36,923 nt of DNA from CBDCME01 sp965218865 (GTDB lineage: Bacteria; Pseudomonadota; Alphaproteobacteria; JAAXGF01): assembly GCA_965218865.1 (NCBI GenBank), contig CBDCME010000042.1, positions 1 to 36,923 of the forward strand. The letters are read 5' to 3'. Numbering within the stretch: position 1 is the stretch's first letter; every line of letters begins with the position of its first letter. Shown here piece after piece: positions 16,660 to 25,089 of this stretch. The position numbers and the translations under genes are program-made. The notes under the pieces were generated by a model. That model was not told the origin of the DNA and ran no database searches. It worked only from the letters and a program-made list of their open reading frames with translations.

Positions 16660-17903
16660 CCTCCATCCGGGTCTTCATAGGGACGACGGAGGGAGCCGCG
16701 CGGGTACAGAGTATTACCGAGGAAGACGCGGGCGTTCAGTCCGTGATTTGTCTGGACGGCCGGGCCGTCGCCCTGCCCGTGAGTCCCGAGTACGATTCCT
16801 TCGTCCGCCGCCCCACCGGTCTGATCGAGGCGGCCTATGGCCACGCCGCCTATCGGATCGACGTTTCCCTCCCGATCGAGGAAGGGCGGAGCTGGCAATT
16901 CGGCGTTCTCGCGGCCCACGCCCTCCACGCCGCCCGCCGGCTAGCCACGGGCGACGCGCCCGCCGACCATGTCGTCTGGACGACCGGCGAAGTCGATCGC
17001 GATCTCAAGCTGCACCCGGTCGCCCATCTCAGCGAAAAACTGCGCCGCGCCTCGGCGCTCGTCGCCGAGTGCAAGGCTTCCGGCCTGCCGATCACGCTTT
17101 ACGTGCCCCGCGCCAATTTCGCCGAACTCGATCCCGCTTGGCTGAGGGAACAAGGGTTGGCGGACGCCAAATTCGTTCCGGTCGACAGCGTCACCGAACT
17201 CTTCGCGTCCCTGAAATTGTCCTTTCCCCATGTCAAGGGAACACCCCAGCGGGCCAATAAGCAGGGAGGCAGCTTCCGCCGCCTGATGACGTATCTGACC
17301 CTGGCCGCCCTGGCCGCCGCCATCGTCGCCTTGATGCGCACTTCCCCGGACGAGACTCCCGGGCCCGGCACGCCCGACCCCGGGGTTTCCCCTCCCGAGG
17401 GGGGACTGAAGATCTCCGCCCTGGTGTCGCGCCCAGCCGCGAATCACGATTGCGCCGCCGCGCGGCGCGGTCAGGTCCCCTTGCGTCTGATCAGACAGGC
17501 ACTGCTTCCGGGTTCGCCGACCGAAACCGCCGGCGCGATTTGTGGTCTCGCCTACGCGGTCGAGACCGAGGAGAACAACGTCCGGCTCTGGATATTCACC
17601 GCTCGTTCCGCGCCCCCCGAGGCCCCGGTGACGACCAAGGTTCGGGCCCGGTACGTCTCGGTGAGGCCCAAAGACCCCTATGAATTCACCATGCCGTTGC
17701 CCGGAAAACTCGAGCAACGTCTCGTCTTCGAGATCGCCTTCGTGACCTCATCGGACGCGGATTCGGCGCTGGCCGCGAAACTCGAATCCCTGGCCGACAG
17801 CCTCGGCGGCACCGTCCGCCCAGCCACCTGGCGCGGCATCATCGAGGAACTCCGCGCCAGCGACGCCCAAGTCAAACATATCGTCCACGAAATCACGCCC
17901 TAG
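16656..17903 (+). CDS. Envelope operon gene 5: membrane-tethered Lon-protease-like (S16 fold) protein
   Basis: A 415-residue protein starting at TTG. Residues 60-165 follow the Lon proteolytic domain: GRSWQFGVLAAHAL places Ser79 at the catalytic Ser position, WTTGEVDRDLKLHPVAHLSEKL matches the TGE-to-EKL segment, and PITLYVPRANFAEL matches the strand after it. The catalytic Lys position of Lon, just before EKL, is Ser126, so the protein is probably a non-proteolytic Lon fold. A membrane helix spans residues 211-227 (MTYLTLAALAAAIVALM), followed by a Pro/Gly linker and a periplasmic domain of about 170 residues with Cys in HDCAAARRG and AGAICGLAY. There is no AAA+ module. It could sense or bind a cytoplasmic client and signal across the membrane. 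Confidence 0.82.
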   Translation: MTSIRVFIGTTEGAARVQSITEEDAGVQSVICLDGRAVALPVSPEYDSFVRRPTGLIEAAYGHAAYRIDVSLPIEEGRSWQFGVLAAHALHAARRLATGDAPADHVVWTTGEVDRDLKLHPVAHLSEKLRRASALVAECKASGLPITLYVPRANFAELDPAWLREQGLADAKFVPVDSVTELFASLKLSFPHVKGTPQRANKQGGSFRRLMTYLTLAALAAAIVALMRTSPDETPGPGTPDPGVSPPEGGLKISALVSRPAANHDCAAARRGQVPLRLIRQALLPGSPTETAGAICGLAYAVETEENNVRLWIFTARSAPPEAPVTTKVRARYVSVRPKDPYEFTMPLPGKLEQRLVFEIAFVTSSDADSALAAKLESLADSLGGTVRPATWRGIIEELRASDAQVKHIVHEITP

Positions 17904-18003
17904 CGCCCCCGCTTGGAATTCCGGGTTCCCATCTCTGGATGGGACCGCGTCGATCCGAGCCGAAGGCACGGTAATCCAAGCGGATGGCGTTCAATCTCTC
18001 CGG

Positions 18004-18027
18004 AAAATCGCTCTCGGCCTTTCATAG
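18004..18027 (+). promoter_or_regulatory. Candidate promoter/operator motif, copy 2
   Basis: The same two-box motif as 11364-11387 (AAAATC, 8 bases, CCTTTCATAG), 36 bases before the lipoprotein start. It lies in the only sizeable gap within the operon (17904-18062), which supports a second internal transcription start. Confidence 0.4.
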
Positions 18028-18062
18028 GTTCGGTACGTACTCTTTTCATGAGGGCAAGAGCG

Positions 18063-18638
18063 ATGATGAGACCAACGCGTATGACGACGGTTCGACTTTT
18101 GCGGGGTGTTGGACTAGCCACCGCCGTGACCTTGGCGGTTTTGGCCTGCAACGTCACCACAGGCAACCGGCCGGCCGAAGGGATCGGTTTCCATGAAACC
18201 CGTTACCAGGAGGTGGCCGCCATGCGCGACTACCGGAAATGCCGCGACGAGGCGCTGAAGCTCGACGGCCTCGCCCACGCCTCCGGCGACAGAACCAAGT
18301 ATCTCGCCAGCGCCCGGGTCCTCGAAAAATGTGAATCGGCGTTGGGACCCGAGGCCGCCGGGATCGCGCACGACGAGCGAATGCGCGCCTATGGGCTTTC
18401 GATCTTGAACTATCTCCGCGGCGGTGACATGGCGGCGGCTCGGAACAATCTCGACCGCTTCAAGCGGACCTTCGCCGGGAACGATCTCTACTTCGCCGAC
18501 GGCTCGTCCTTCCGCGAGACGATGCAGGCCCTGCTCGGACAGCGGGCCGATCGTGATTTCGGCCAGTTCTCGATGCTCAACGTCAGCCGAGACCTAAAGG
18601 AAGAGATGCGCCGACTCCAATACTGGAACCACAAATAG
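18063..18638 (+). CDS. Envelope operon gene 6: lipoprotein
   Basis: The start is the ATG at 18063, with GAGG about nine bases upstream; a longer frame exists but would bury the signal sequence. The leader is Arg-rich then hydrophobic, ending TLAVLACN, a plausible lipobox with Cys33. The mature part is about 158 residues, helical, with paired basic and acidic residues (YRKCRDEALKLDGLAHASGD, NLDRFKRTFAGNDLYFADG), recalling TPR-like assembly lipoproteins without clear repeats. It lies first in the second half of the operon, 30 bases before gene 7. It is probably anchored in the outer or inner membrane as an assembly partner; no family is recognised. Confidence 0.75.
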   Translation: MMRPTRMTTVRLLRGVGLATAVTLAVLACNVTTGNRPAEGIGFHETRYQEVAAMRDYRKCRDEALKLDGLAHASGDRTKYLASARVLEKCESALGPEAAGIAHDERMRAYGLSILNYLRGGDMAAARNNLDRFKRTFAGNDLYFADGSSFRETMQALLGQRADRDFGQFSMLNVSRDLKEEMRRLQYWNHK

Positions 18639-18668
18639 GGCGAGTTTCGCCGGACACGGAGACCGACA

Positions 18669-19574
18669 ATGACCAAATTGCCCCTGACCGACCCCACCAA
18701 GGTGGCGAGAATCTCGCTGTTTGCCGCCTTGCTGACAAAGTCGGCGCTGGTACTCACGGTGCCGTCCCAGGCCCGGACGCCCGACCCATCGTGGAATCCC
18801 ACGGCCGTGGAGCGGCTCGTCAAACTCCCGGGCGCCTACCTCAAGAAAGCGGTGGAAAACGATTTCGCCGGCTCGGGCCTGGCCGCGACGATCCGCGACA
18901 CCGAGAGTCTGATCAACCTCAAAAAGCAAACCCTCAGCGACGTTCAAGCCGCCATCGACCAGTCGGACGGGAACCTCAGGATCGAGCTGCAACACCAGTT
19001 TCTGACCGAGAAGCGTGCCTTTATCGAACTTGTTGGAAAGCAACAGGAAATGCGGCGCCAGCAACAGGAAACGAAGGTCCGCATCTATGAAAGACTCCTC
19101 GATCGCATGGAACGCAACGACAGGGCCCTATCGCCGCAGACCCAGGCCCTGCTCGTCAGGCAGGACGAAGCCCGAACCCGCCTCGAAGGGTCCATTTCCG
19201 AAGTCGACCTTAGGGTCTTCAACACGCCCGTTGTCGGTCAAAGCAAATACGCCAAGGAATACGCGTCAAACGTGGTCGCGATCGAACAGTTGGCCGAGGC
19301 GGTGAAAGCCCACCCCATGAACTCGCAATCCGATATCGACGGCCAGTCGGCGACGAAAAAGGAATACCTGCGACATCTGATTTCCGAAGCCGACGCCGAG
19401 CTCCAGGTCATCGATCAGGAAGAATCGATCGTCGCCTACATGGCCAAGCTTGTTGCCTTGGACGCCATGGCCCTGAGCGAAGTGCTGATCGGCGGCGATC
19501 CGTTCGACGACCCCATGATCGACGGAGACGACGGCGGAATCGCGGATTCGGTCGACTTCTTCATCACCCATTGA
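18669..19574 (+). CDS. Envelope operon gene 7: exported coiled-coil protein
   Basis: This 301-residue protein has an N-terminal hydrophobic stretch (ARISLFAALLTKSALVLTV) that could be a signal peptide or anchor. Residues about 85-180 form a long heptad-rich coil with LINLKKQTLSDVQAAIDQSD, KRAFIELVGKQQEMRRQQQE and RIYERLLDRMERND. A second helical region follows, with an acidic tail DPFDDPMIDGDDGG-like in composition. It is probably a periplasmic rod or adaptor bridging membrane parts. It has no cysteines and no enzymatic motif. It sits 15 bases before gene 8, which may be its partner. Confidence 0.75.
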   Translation: MTKLPLTDPTKVARISLFAALLTKSALVLTVPSQARTPDPSWNPTAVERLVKLPGAYLKKAVENDFAGSGLAATIRDTESLINLKKQTLSDVQAAIDQSDGNLRIELQHQFLTEKRAFIELVGKQQEMRRQQQETKVRIYERLLDRMERNDRALSPQTQALLVRQDEARTRLEGSISEVDLRVFNTPVVGQSKYAKEYASNVVAIEQLAEAVKAHPMNSQSDIDGQSATKKEYLRHLISEADAELQVIDQEESIVAYMAKLVALDAMALSEVLIGGDPFDDPMIDGDDGGIADSVDFFITH

Positions 19575-19589
19575 CCACAGGAGAACGCC

Positions 19590-19979
19590 ATGAACATCCG
19601 CCAACTTACCGGCCTCGTCGGCCTCGCGACGGTCCTTGCCGTCAACGGTTCCGCCAGCGCCGGAACCTTGGAAAACCTGGAGCGGGAACGCGCGATTGCC
19701 CTCGAAATTCTGCTCTCGCCGGAATTGGCTGGGGCCGAGCGCGAGGACCGCATGGCCATGACCAAGGCCCGGCTGGTCGACCTTGAGCGCATGGTCATGC
19801 GCGGCGATGAACTCAAGGGAAAGAACACACCTTCCGTCCGCACCGCTTTCGAGAATTACGATCAGACTTTTCTGGTTCACTCCTCGGTGGAAAACAACCG
19901 CTCGATTCTGGACCACTGGCTCGAACAGGTCGGGGTCTCGACCAACGCGCTCATGAGCGCCCGCTTCGGAAGACGGTAA
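19590..19979 (+). CDS. Envelope operon gene 8: small exported helical protein
   Basis: A 129-residue protein with a classic signal peptide (LTGLVGLATVLAVNGSASA, cleavage after ASA near residue 24). The mature protein is helical: NLERERAIALEILLSPELAG, MTKARLVDLERMVMRGDEL, and a later FENYDQTFLVHSSVENNRS. It has no cysteines or known domain. The ribosome site is AGGAGA before the ATG. It is followed after one base by the channel-like gene 9, so it may be a periplasmic component of that complex. Function unknown. Confidence 0.75.
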   Translation: MNIRQLTGLVGLATVLAVNGSASAGTLENLERERAIALEILLSPELAGAEREDRMAMTKARLVDLERMVMRGDELKGKNTPSVRTAFENYDQTFLVHSSVENNRSILDHWLEQVGVSTNALMSARFGRR

Positions 19980-19980
19980 G

Positions 19981-20523
19981 ATGCGCGCGATGACGCGAGT
20001 CCTCGCAACCGCGAACCAAACCTGGAGCTACATACTAGGCGGCCTGGTCATCGCCATCGTCCTGGTCGTCGCGACGACGACGATGTCGTTTTCGGACATC
20101 ACGCACTGGGCCTCGAACGTTCTCGGCCTGACCTTCACCCTGCTGCTGGGCGGCCTGGTATTTTTGTGCCTGTTCTGTTGGGTCCGCCTGATCCAATCGC
20201 GGGACCAGAGTGCCGCGGCCCCCTGGTACGCGGCCGGGGTCCAGGCCGCGAACGGAGTCGCCACTCTGGCGCTGACGTACACGCTCCTGGGGATCAGCCT
20301 CGGCATCGGAAGCCTGGGCGGTCAATCGCTTTCGCCCGAAACCGTCCAGGACGTTATCCGCGAGCTGACGGAACACTTCAGCATGGCGTTCATGACGACG
20401 GTGGTCGGACTACCGCTGTCGACCCTCTTGCGCGGGCTGATCGTCGTCACGGGCGTCCAGAGCGCGCGGAACGCCGCCGCGAGAGCCGAGGCAACCCCCG
20501 GCGAAACAGGAGATTCCCGATGA
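19981..20523 (+). CDS. Envelope operon gene 9: MotA/TolQ/ExbB-like proton-channel protein
   Basis: A 180-residue membrane protein with four predicted helices: ILGGLVIAIVLVVAT, LGLTFTLLLGGLVFLCLFC, VATLALTYTLLGISLGIGSL and MAFMTTVVGLPLSTLLRGL. The last two match the MotA/TolQ/ExbB core, in which GLLGTVLG-like and TTaxGLxxA-like segments line the ion path; the double Thr in AFMTTVVGLP fits the conserved polar positions. Such proteins form pentamers around single-pass partners and turn proton flow into motion. It is short for the family: the large cytoplasmic loop is only about 20 residues. It ends in an ATGA overlap with gene 10, a candidate single-pass partner. Confidence 0.72.
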   Translation: MRAMTRVLATANQTWSYILGGLVIAIVLVVATTTMSFSDITHWASNVLGLTFTLLLGGLVFLCLFCWVRLIQSRDQSAAAPWYAAGVQAANGVATLALTYTLLGISLGIGSLGGQSLSPETVQDVIRELTEHFSMAFMTTVVGLPLSTLLRGLIVVTGVQSARNAAARAEATPGETGDSR

Positions 20524-21161
20524 AGTTCTTACTCTTCAACATTTTCGTAATCGGCGCGCTCATTTACCTCTTCGCGGCCGACCGTCCGGACTACCACGCC
20601 ACCGCCGATCGCCTTTTCGACACCGTCGGAAAAGTGAAGTCGGGCGCCGAAATCACGATCGACAAAGCAAAATCAGAATTCGAGACCAACCGCTCCCCGG
20701 GGTTGGAGACGTCGGAAGTCGAGGATCGGCTGGACGATGCCTGGTCGCGGTTTCATGGCGAGGTGACCGGGGAACCCGCCGATCACCCGACGACGAACGG
20801 TCCCTCGGATTCCGTGCCATAGAAACCGGCATCGGAATTCGATCGCCGGCGCGACGATATCGACACATGGAACACCCTCGCGGACAACACCCCCTGGGAA
20901 GAGCGCGGCCTGCCCGCCCCCTCCGATCGCCGCATCCGGGCGGAGGAGCTCCTCCCCGTGGACGACCCCGACGTGGCCCGCCGCCGGGCCGAGGTGCTCG
21001 AGGGGCTTGTCGAGTCGACGTCTTCGGCGCCGGTGAAGGCACCCACGAAAGTGGTCCTCGTGGAAGGCGAGGAACTGATGAGCGCCCCGGACAGGCAGCG
21101 TGAACTCTACGCGCTGGCCGAGGAAATGGAGCTTCTATTTCTCAATCGGATTTCGCGATGA
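20520..21161 (+). pseudogene. Envelope operon gene 10: single-pass membrane protein with in-frame TAG
   Basis: From the ATG the frame gives one membrane helix (LLFNIFVIGALIYLFAAD) and a periplasmic stretch, then TAG at 20820-20822. The same frame continues for 113 codons to 21161, through DTWNTLADNTPWEERGLPAP and REEL-like helical sequence to MELLFLNRISR, and overlaps the next ATG by four bases. Third-position G/C bias is as strong after the TAG as before, so the downstream part evolved as coding sequence of the same gene. Alternatives are a separate gene starting at GTG 20958 (GGAGGAG about 11 bases upstream) or readthrough. In position it fits the single-pass stator partner of the MotA-like protein. 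Confidence 0.7.
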
Positions 21162-22183
21162 AACGATCCGGGATCGCGGATTCCGTCTCGCTGACGTTAT
21201 CGCTCGCGCTCCTCCTGCCGTTGGCGCTCCTCGTCGTCGCCGCTCCCGAGCATGAGACGCCACGGCGAAACGAGCCGCGCTGGTCCCCGCCCAAGACCGT
21301 CGAGCCGAACGATTCGCGGCCCCAGGAATCACGCCCGCGCCTGGCACCGGTGGTGCTCCCCGACCCGCCTTCCCTGGTCGGAGAACCAGCGGCCGTCAGG
21401 GAGCTAGAGAATTCGGCGCGCCCTCGGGAAATCGTCGTCCGTCACGCCGCCAAACCGGAGCCGCCCAAGGAGGCGCCGGCGTACGAGATCACGCCCCTCG
21501 CGCCCGAACACCGGCCGCCGCCGGATAAGGCCTCGGATTCCCCCAAAACGATCACCCAGGAGCCCTCGACAACGCCCAAATCGAAGCACATTCGAGCCGA
21601 GCCGGAGGCCCCCGCCGAGGAGACGGAAATCCCACCTCCCGAACAGGTACGCAAGGGTCGGGCGTTGTTGAAAATTCTCGAGCATGGGTCGGGTCCGAGC
21701 ATCCAGATCGCCTGGCCGGCGTCGGCCGGACAAAGGACAACGATCTATCGTCGATTCCGCGATTGTTACGGTCTCCGCACCGCGCTCATGGACGCCGGCG
21801 GGCGCCTATTCACCGATACCGGCTCGCCGGGGATCCCCTGGCCGATCAACCTGGACCATTACAGTGGCTTCATTCGCACTTCGGGCGGGGAACTCGCGAG
21901 GGATGAAACGTCCCGCGTACGGGCGATCCGGGCTCGCCACGGCGATCGCGCCGCCGGAGAACCCGTGCGCTTCTTTCCGCGTGGCGTCGACGCGCTGCTG
22001 CTCGGCGAACTCAATCGAATCATCGAATCCGACTACCGTGACATCCGGCAAATTCGTGCCCGATACCGCCTCGAGGGAGACCGTGTGTTCGTGGATGGCG
22101 TCTTTGGGGACGATCGGCATTTTCCCGGACGTATCGATCTTTCCGCCGCCGCGGCCCCGTCCTGCCGTCTGGCCCGCTCGTGA
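21158..22183 (+). CDS. Envelope operon gene 11: TonB-like proline-rich trans-envelope protein
   Basis: A 341-residue protein built like TonB or TolA: one N-terminal helix (VSLTLSLALLLPLALLVVAA), then about 150 residues rich in Pro, Glu, Lys and Arg (EPPKEAPAYEITPLAPEHRP, HRPPPDKASDSPKTITQEPS), long enough to cross much of the periplasm, then a globular C-terminal domain of about 165 residues with two Cys (DCYGLRT, SCRLARS). The C-terminal sequence is not recognisably TonB_C. It overlaps gene 10 and gene 12 by four bases each. Following a MotA-like gene, it is the natural candidate to pass energy to a partner across the periplasm; that is inference. Confidence 0.75.
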   Translation: MKRSGIADSVSLTLSLALLLPLALLVVAAPEHETPRRNEPRWSPPKTVEPNDSRPQESRPRLAPVVLPDPPSLVGEPAAVRELENSARPREIVVRHAAKPEPPKEAPAYEITPLAPEHRPPPDKASDSPKTITQEPSTTPKSKHIRAEPEAPAEETEIPPPEQVRKGRALLKILEHGSGPSIQIAWPASAGQRTTIYRRFRDCYGLRTALMDAGGRLFTDTGSPGIPWPINLDHYSGFIRTSGGELARDETSRVRAIRARHGDRAAGEPVRFFPRGVDALLLGELNRIIESDYRDIRQIRARYRLEGDRVFVDGVFGDDRHFPGRIDLSAAAAPSCRLARS

Positions 22184-22845
22184 TCCCCCGGGGCGGGATG
22201 GTCGTCATGGTCGCCCTGGTTTCCGCGAACCTGGGAGCGGCGGGTTGCACCAAGACCTCGTATGGTTCCTACGACCATGAACCGGCGGCCGTTGCCTTCC
22301 TCGAGCGCCGGGTCGCCGTCGAGATCGAGCGCGCGTTTTTCGCCTCGCCGCCGGATTGCACGGTCATCCTACCGACCCGGGGAGGTCTCGATTCCGAAAC
22401 CGCGGCGGTGATCGAGCGTTCGCTCGGGCGCCACCTCGGCCAACGTCTGCCCAGGGTCATCGGCCCGCTGTCGCGCCGACGCCTGGAACGGGCGGGTGGT
22501 TTCGATCTATCCGACCCCGTGGACTGGTCCGACTTCTCACGCCAAACCGGTTGCGACACGGTCCTGGAATCTGAAGCTCACGCCGTACAGGCTGAGTTCT
22601 ACCTCGTCTGGGCCGAGCACCGCGCCGACCTTGAAGTCACCTTGCGTCGTATCGCCGACGGCATGGTTCTGTGGCGGGCGCGACACCTGGCGGGACGTTC
22701 GGACGGGGGCCTGCCGGTCGGCGCCGTTTCGCTGACGATCTCGGCCGTCGAAGCTGGCCGCTTCCACGGCGACGCCGACATCTTGCCCTCTCTCATCGAC
22801 GATACGGTGAGACGGATAACGGCTTCCTTGCCGGACGTTCGATGA
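22180..22845 (+). CDS. Envelope operon gene 12: lipoprotein with LpoB/CsgG-like outline
   Basis: It starts at GTG 22180 overlapping the previous stop (GTGA). The leader VVMVALVSANLGAAGCTKTS ends in a good lipobox (AAGC). The roughly 200-residue mature part alternates helices and strands: SETAAVIERSLGRHLGQRL, CDTVLESEAHAVQAEF, WAEHRADLEVTLRRIADG, VLWRARHLAGRSDGG. This resembles outer-membrane lipoproteins of the LpoB/CsgG/DUF799 kind, whose domain senses or gates envelope partners. The neighbour on the other strand has the same style of domain, so the two may be paralogous. Its last 53 bases overlap the end of that convergent gene. Confidence 0.75.
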   Translation: MIPRGGMVVMVALVSANLGAAGCTKTSYGSYDHEPAAVAFLERRVAVEIERAFFASPPDCTVILPTRGGLDSETAAVIERSLGRHLGQRLPRVIGPLSRRRLERAGGFDLSDPVDWSDFSRQTGCDTVLESEAHAVQAEFYLVWAEHRADLEVTLRRIADGMVLWRARHLAGRSDGGLPVGAVSLTISAVEAGRFHGDADILPSLIDDTVRRITASLPDVR

Positions 22846-24148
22846 ACCCTCGAGGGTAGGATCTCGCGGTGAGTTCGCGCCAACCCGGGAGGATGACGGC
22901 GCGCTTTCGGACGACCTCCTGTTCCGGTTCCGCGCGGGGTCGAGAGATCTCCTGTTCCGGAAACGACTCTTCGAGAAGACGAACAAGGTCGCGATTAAGG
23001 CACTCGATCAGCTCAATGGTAATTCTGCCATCGGCCGGCGCCCCCGAATCGCGCTGATAGGCGCGGATCGCCGCGCGTGTCCCCGGCCCGAGAATGCCGT
23101 CCGCCGTCCCCGCGTCGTAGCCCAATTTCCGCAAGTCCTGTTGCACGCCCCGGATGACGCCGGCGCTCGGCGCCGATTCCAGGGGATCGAGGCGATCAGG
23201 TATTTCGATCGGATCATCGTCGGCGGGCGGTGCGGGCGCGCGATCACTCACGGTCAACTCGCTCTCTCCCAAGTTTTCCGGAATCGTGGAAGCCAGGATC
23301 CCGCCGCGCCAAACGGCGGCGGTGCCGAAGGCGTCTGCCAGGATCATGCGCACTACCACGATCTTGCCGCGGTCCCAGTAACGTCCCTTCAGGGTAGTCC
23401 CGGCGTGGCGGACCCCGGGGAATTCCTCCTCGTAGGCGACCCCCAGAGCGTCGGCGACGCGTTTCTCGAAATAACGGCCAAAGGGCGTTTGTCGCGCGCC
23501 CTCCCCGAGGCGGACGCCGCCGAGGCGTAGAGCGTCGAAGTCCGGATGCCCACCGCGAAGGCCGGCGGCGGCGGCGGCGACGGCCTGGCTCAAGACGTTT
23601 TCGTCCGACGCCGGTTCAAGGCGTCGTTGAGAAGTCGCCGCGAGCACGGCTCTGTCGCGGACTTCGATAGCCTTGTACGACAGTGCCCGGTGGCCATCGC
23701 CCGCGTCACGCATCTCGCCAACCAACAATACCTGGGCGTCGGTGTTTCGCCGCAGGCTCGAGAGGACATTGTCCATGTTTCCGTCCTCCGCCGCGCCGAC
23801 CTCGCCGGCAAGAGAGACGAGAACGTCCCGTTCGACAAAACGGTATTTTGCCGCGTCCCGTCGGAAGAACGCGGCTAGGAGCGCGTCGTTGTAAGCCTCG
23901 CCCAGATGGGGAGGATTCGCGGAGGATGAACGCGGCCATAGGGCGAGACGCAGCGGCTCCTCATCGCGAGTTGGTCCCCGTGTCCACTCGATATCCGAAA
24001 CGATCTCGGCGGCGAATTTGTCGAAGACTTCCCGATCGACCCGGAACACGCCGTTGTCGAGGTGTGCCGCGGCCGCGCCGAATCAGGCCGTGAAAAAGAT
24101 CCCCAGCATCAGCTGTCCGGCCCGGTTCGGGAGGGATGTGTTGCTCAT
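22793..24148 (-). pseudogene. Exported peptidoglycan-binding protein with in-frame TGA in the signal peptide
   Basis: Reading from ATG 24148, with AGGAG about 11 bases upstream, the leader is MSNTSLPNRAGQLMLGIFFTA, then TGA at 24085-24083, then FGAAAAHLDNGVFRVDRE and 400 clean codons. TGG (Trp) in place of TGA would give a normal signal peptide ending AAAA. The mature protein has an LpoB-like domain (LRLALWPRSS, ALLAAFFRRDAAKYRFVERD, DAQVLLVGEM), a WRGGIL segment, and near residues 331-373 a PG_binding_1 domain (VQQDLRKLGYDAGTADGILG, RAAIRAYQRDSGAP). GTG 24049 could start a leaderless, mislocalised form. It is convergent with the operon lipoprotein and probably part of the same envelope system. 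Confidence 0.78.
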
Positions 24149-24206
24149 CTTCTATGCCTCTCCTGTTCGATCGGTTTCGTTGCGATCACTGATCACGCGG
24201 CGTTCT

Positions 24207-25089
24207 TCAGCGGGCGAACCGCACCCGGGCGCTCTCGACCCGGACGGCACCGAGAAGCTGAAGCGATATGTCGCGGCCCTCGCGGCCGTAGACCGGACAA
24301 TCGTTGAAGTTGAATCCGATCCATTCGCTCCGCCTGCCGATCGGACCCTGATGGGAGACGACGCGACCATCGACGACCAACGCACCGTGGCCACCGCCAT
24401 ACTGACTCGCCACCTTGAATTCGACGGACTGAATACGGCAGCCGTGGGCTCCTTGAAGACCGATGATCCGATCGAGGTCGAGAGCGCCATAAAACACGGT
24501 GTCGTAGCCGACCCGGCTGACCCGGTCCTCGCACGGTTCCCGATAACGATCGTCGGCGTAGCGAACGCGACGGCGGTCGAGCTTCGCGGTAATCTTGCGG
24601 ATGTGGGCTCCGCCTTCGACCCGAAGCCGCAGACGACCGACGACGACATCGCGTCCCGGCTTCAGAATGACACGCCGGGAATGCCTTACCTTCACGGAAT
24701 CTAGGACCCGGCCGTCACCGACCAGGCTGATACGCGCCTTGCCGCGCACCCGCCCGATATCGACGACGACCTTCTTCAAACGGCGCCCAGCGTCCTCGGG
24801 TCCGAGCAGACGGCGCAGCGGAAACGAGGTGTCGCGTACGTGGCGGTCGATTTCGACGGACGGCTTGAGATTCCGCCGCGCGGGCCTTTCATCCCGGTAC
24901 CGCTGCGTCCGGTATCCGCGTTGGGTACTCCATCCGCGATCAAAACCACGATCTCCGCGGACGGAATAGCTCACCTTGCCGAAATCCCGTGCGTGAATGG
25001 ATGTTGCCCTGGCCGTTGCCGCCGGCGATCGCCTGGGAGGAAAACAGAGCCAGCGTGAGAACGGCGATGACCTTGATCGATCGATACAT
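24207..25089 (-). pseudogene. Exported basic beta-rich protein, frameshifted after the signal peptide
   Basis: The true start is ATG 25089, with GGAGAG five bases upstream; the leader VIAVLTLALFSSQAIAGGNG is a standard signal peptide. Near 24985-24995 the frame must shift by one base to pass from GQGNIHSR to DFGKVSYSVRGDRG, after which it is open to 24207. The mature part is Arg- and Gly-rich with a low-complexity region (GWSTQRGYRTQRYRDERPAR) followed by repeated beta-strand-like segments (KKVVVDIGRVRGKARISLVG, GRDVVVGRLRLRVEGGAHIR, RDISLQLLGAVRVESARVRF), like a small surface or matrix-binding protein. Two Cys occur, in REPCEDRV and FNDCPVYG. Family unknown. Its place beside the envelope cluster suggests a link. 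Confidence 0.72.

Noticed and set aside
11443..22845. Calling the operon a Zorya or Tol-Pal system
   Set aside because: There are no ZorC/D/E-like helicase or nuclease genes and no TolB or Pal signature; only the channel-like protein and overall architecture are shared.
9956..24085. Recoding of a stop codon as an explanation for the internal stops
   Set aside because: The interruptions use TAA, TAG and TGA in different genes, and frameshifts occur as well, so one alternative genetic code cannot explain them.
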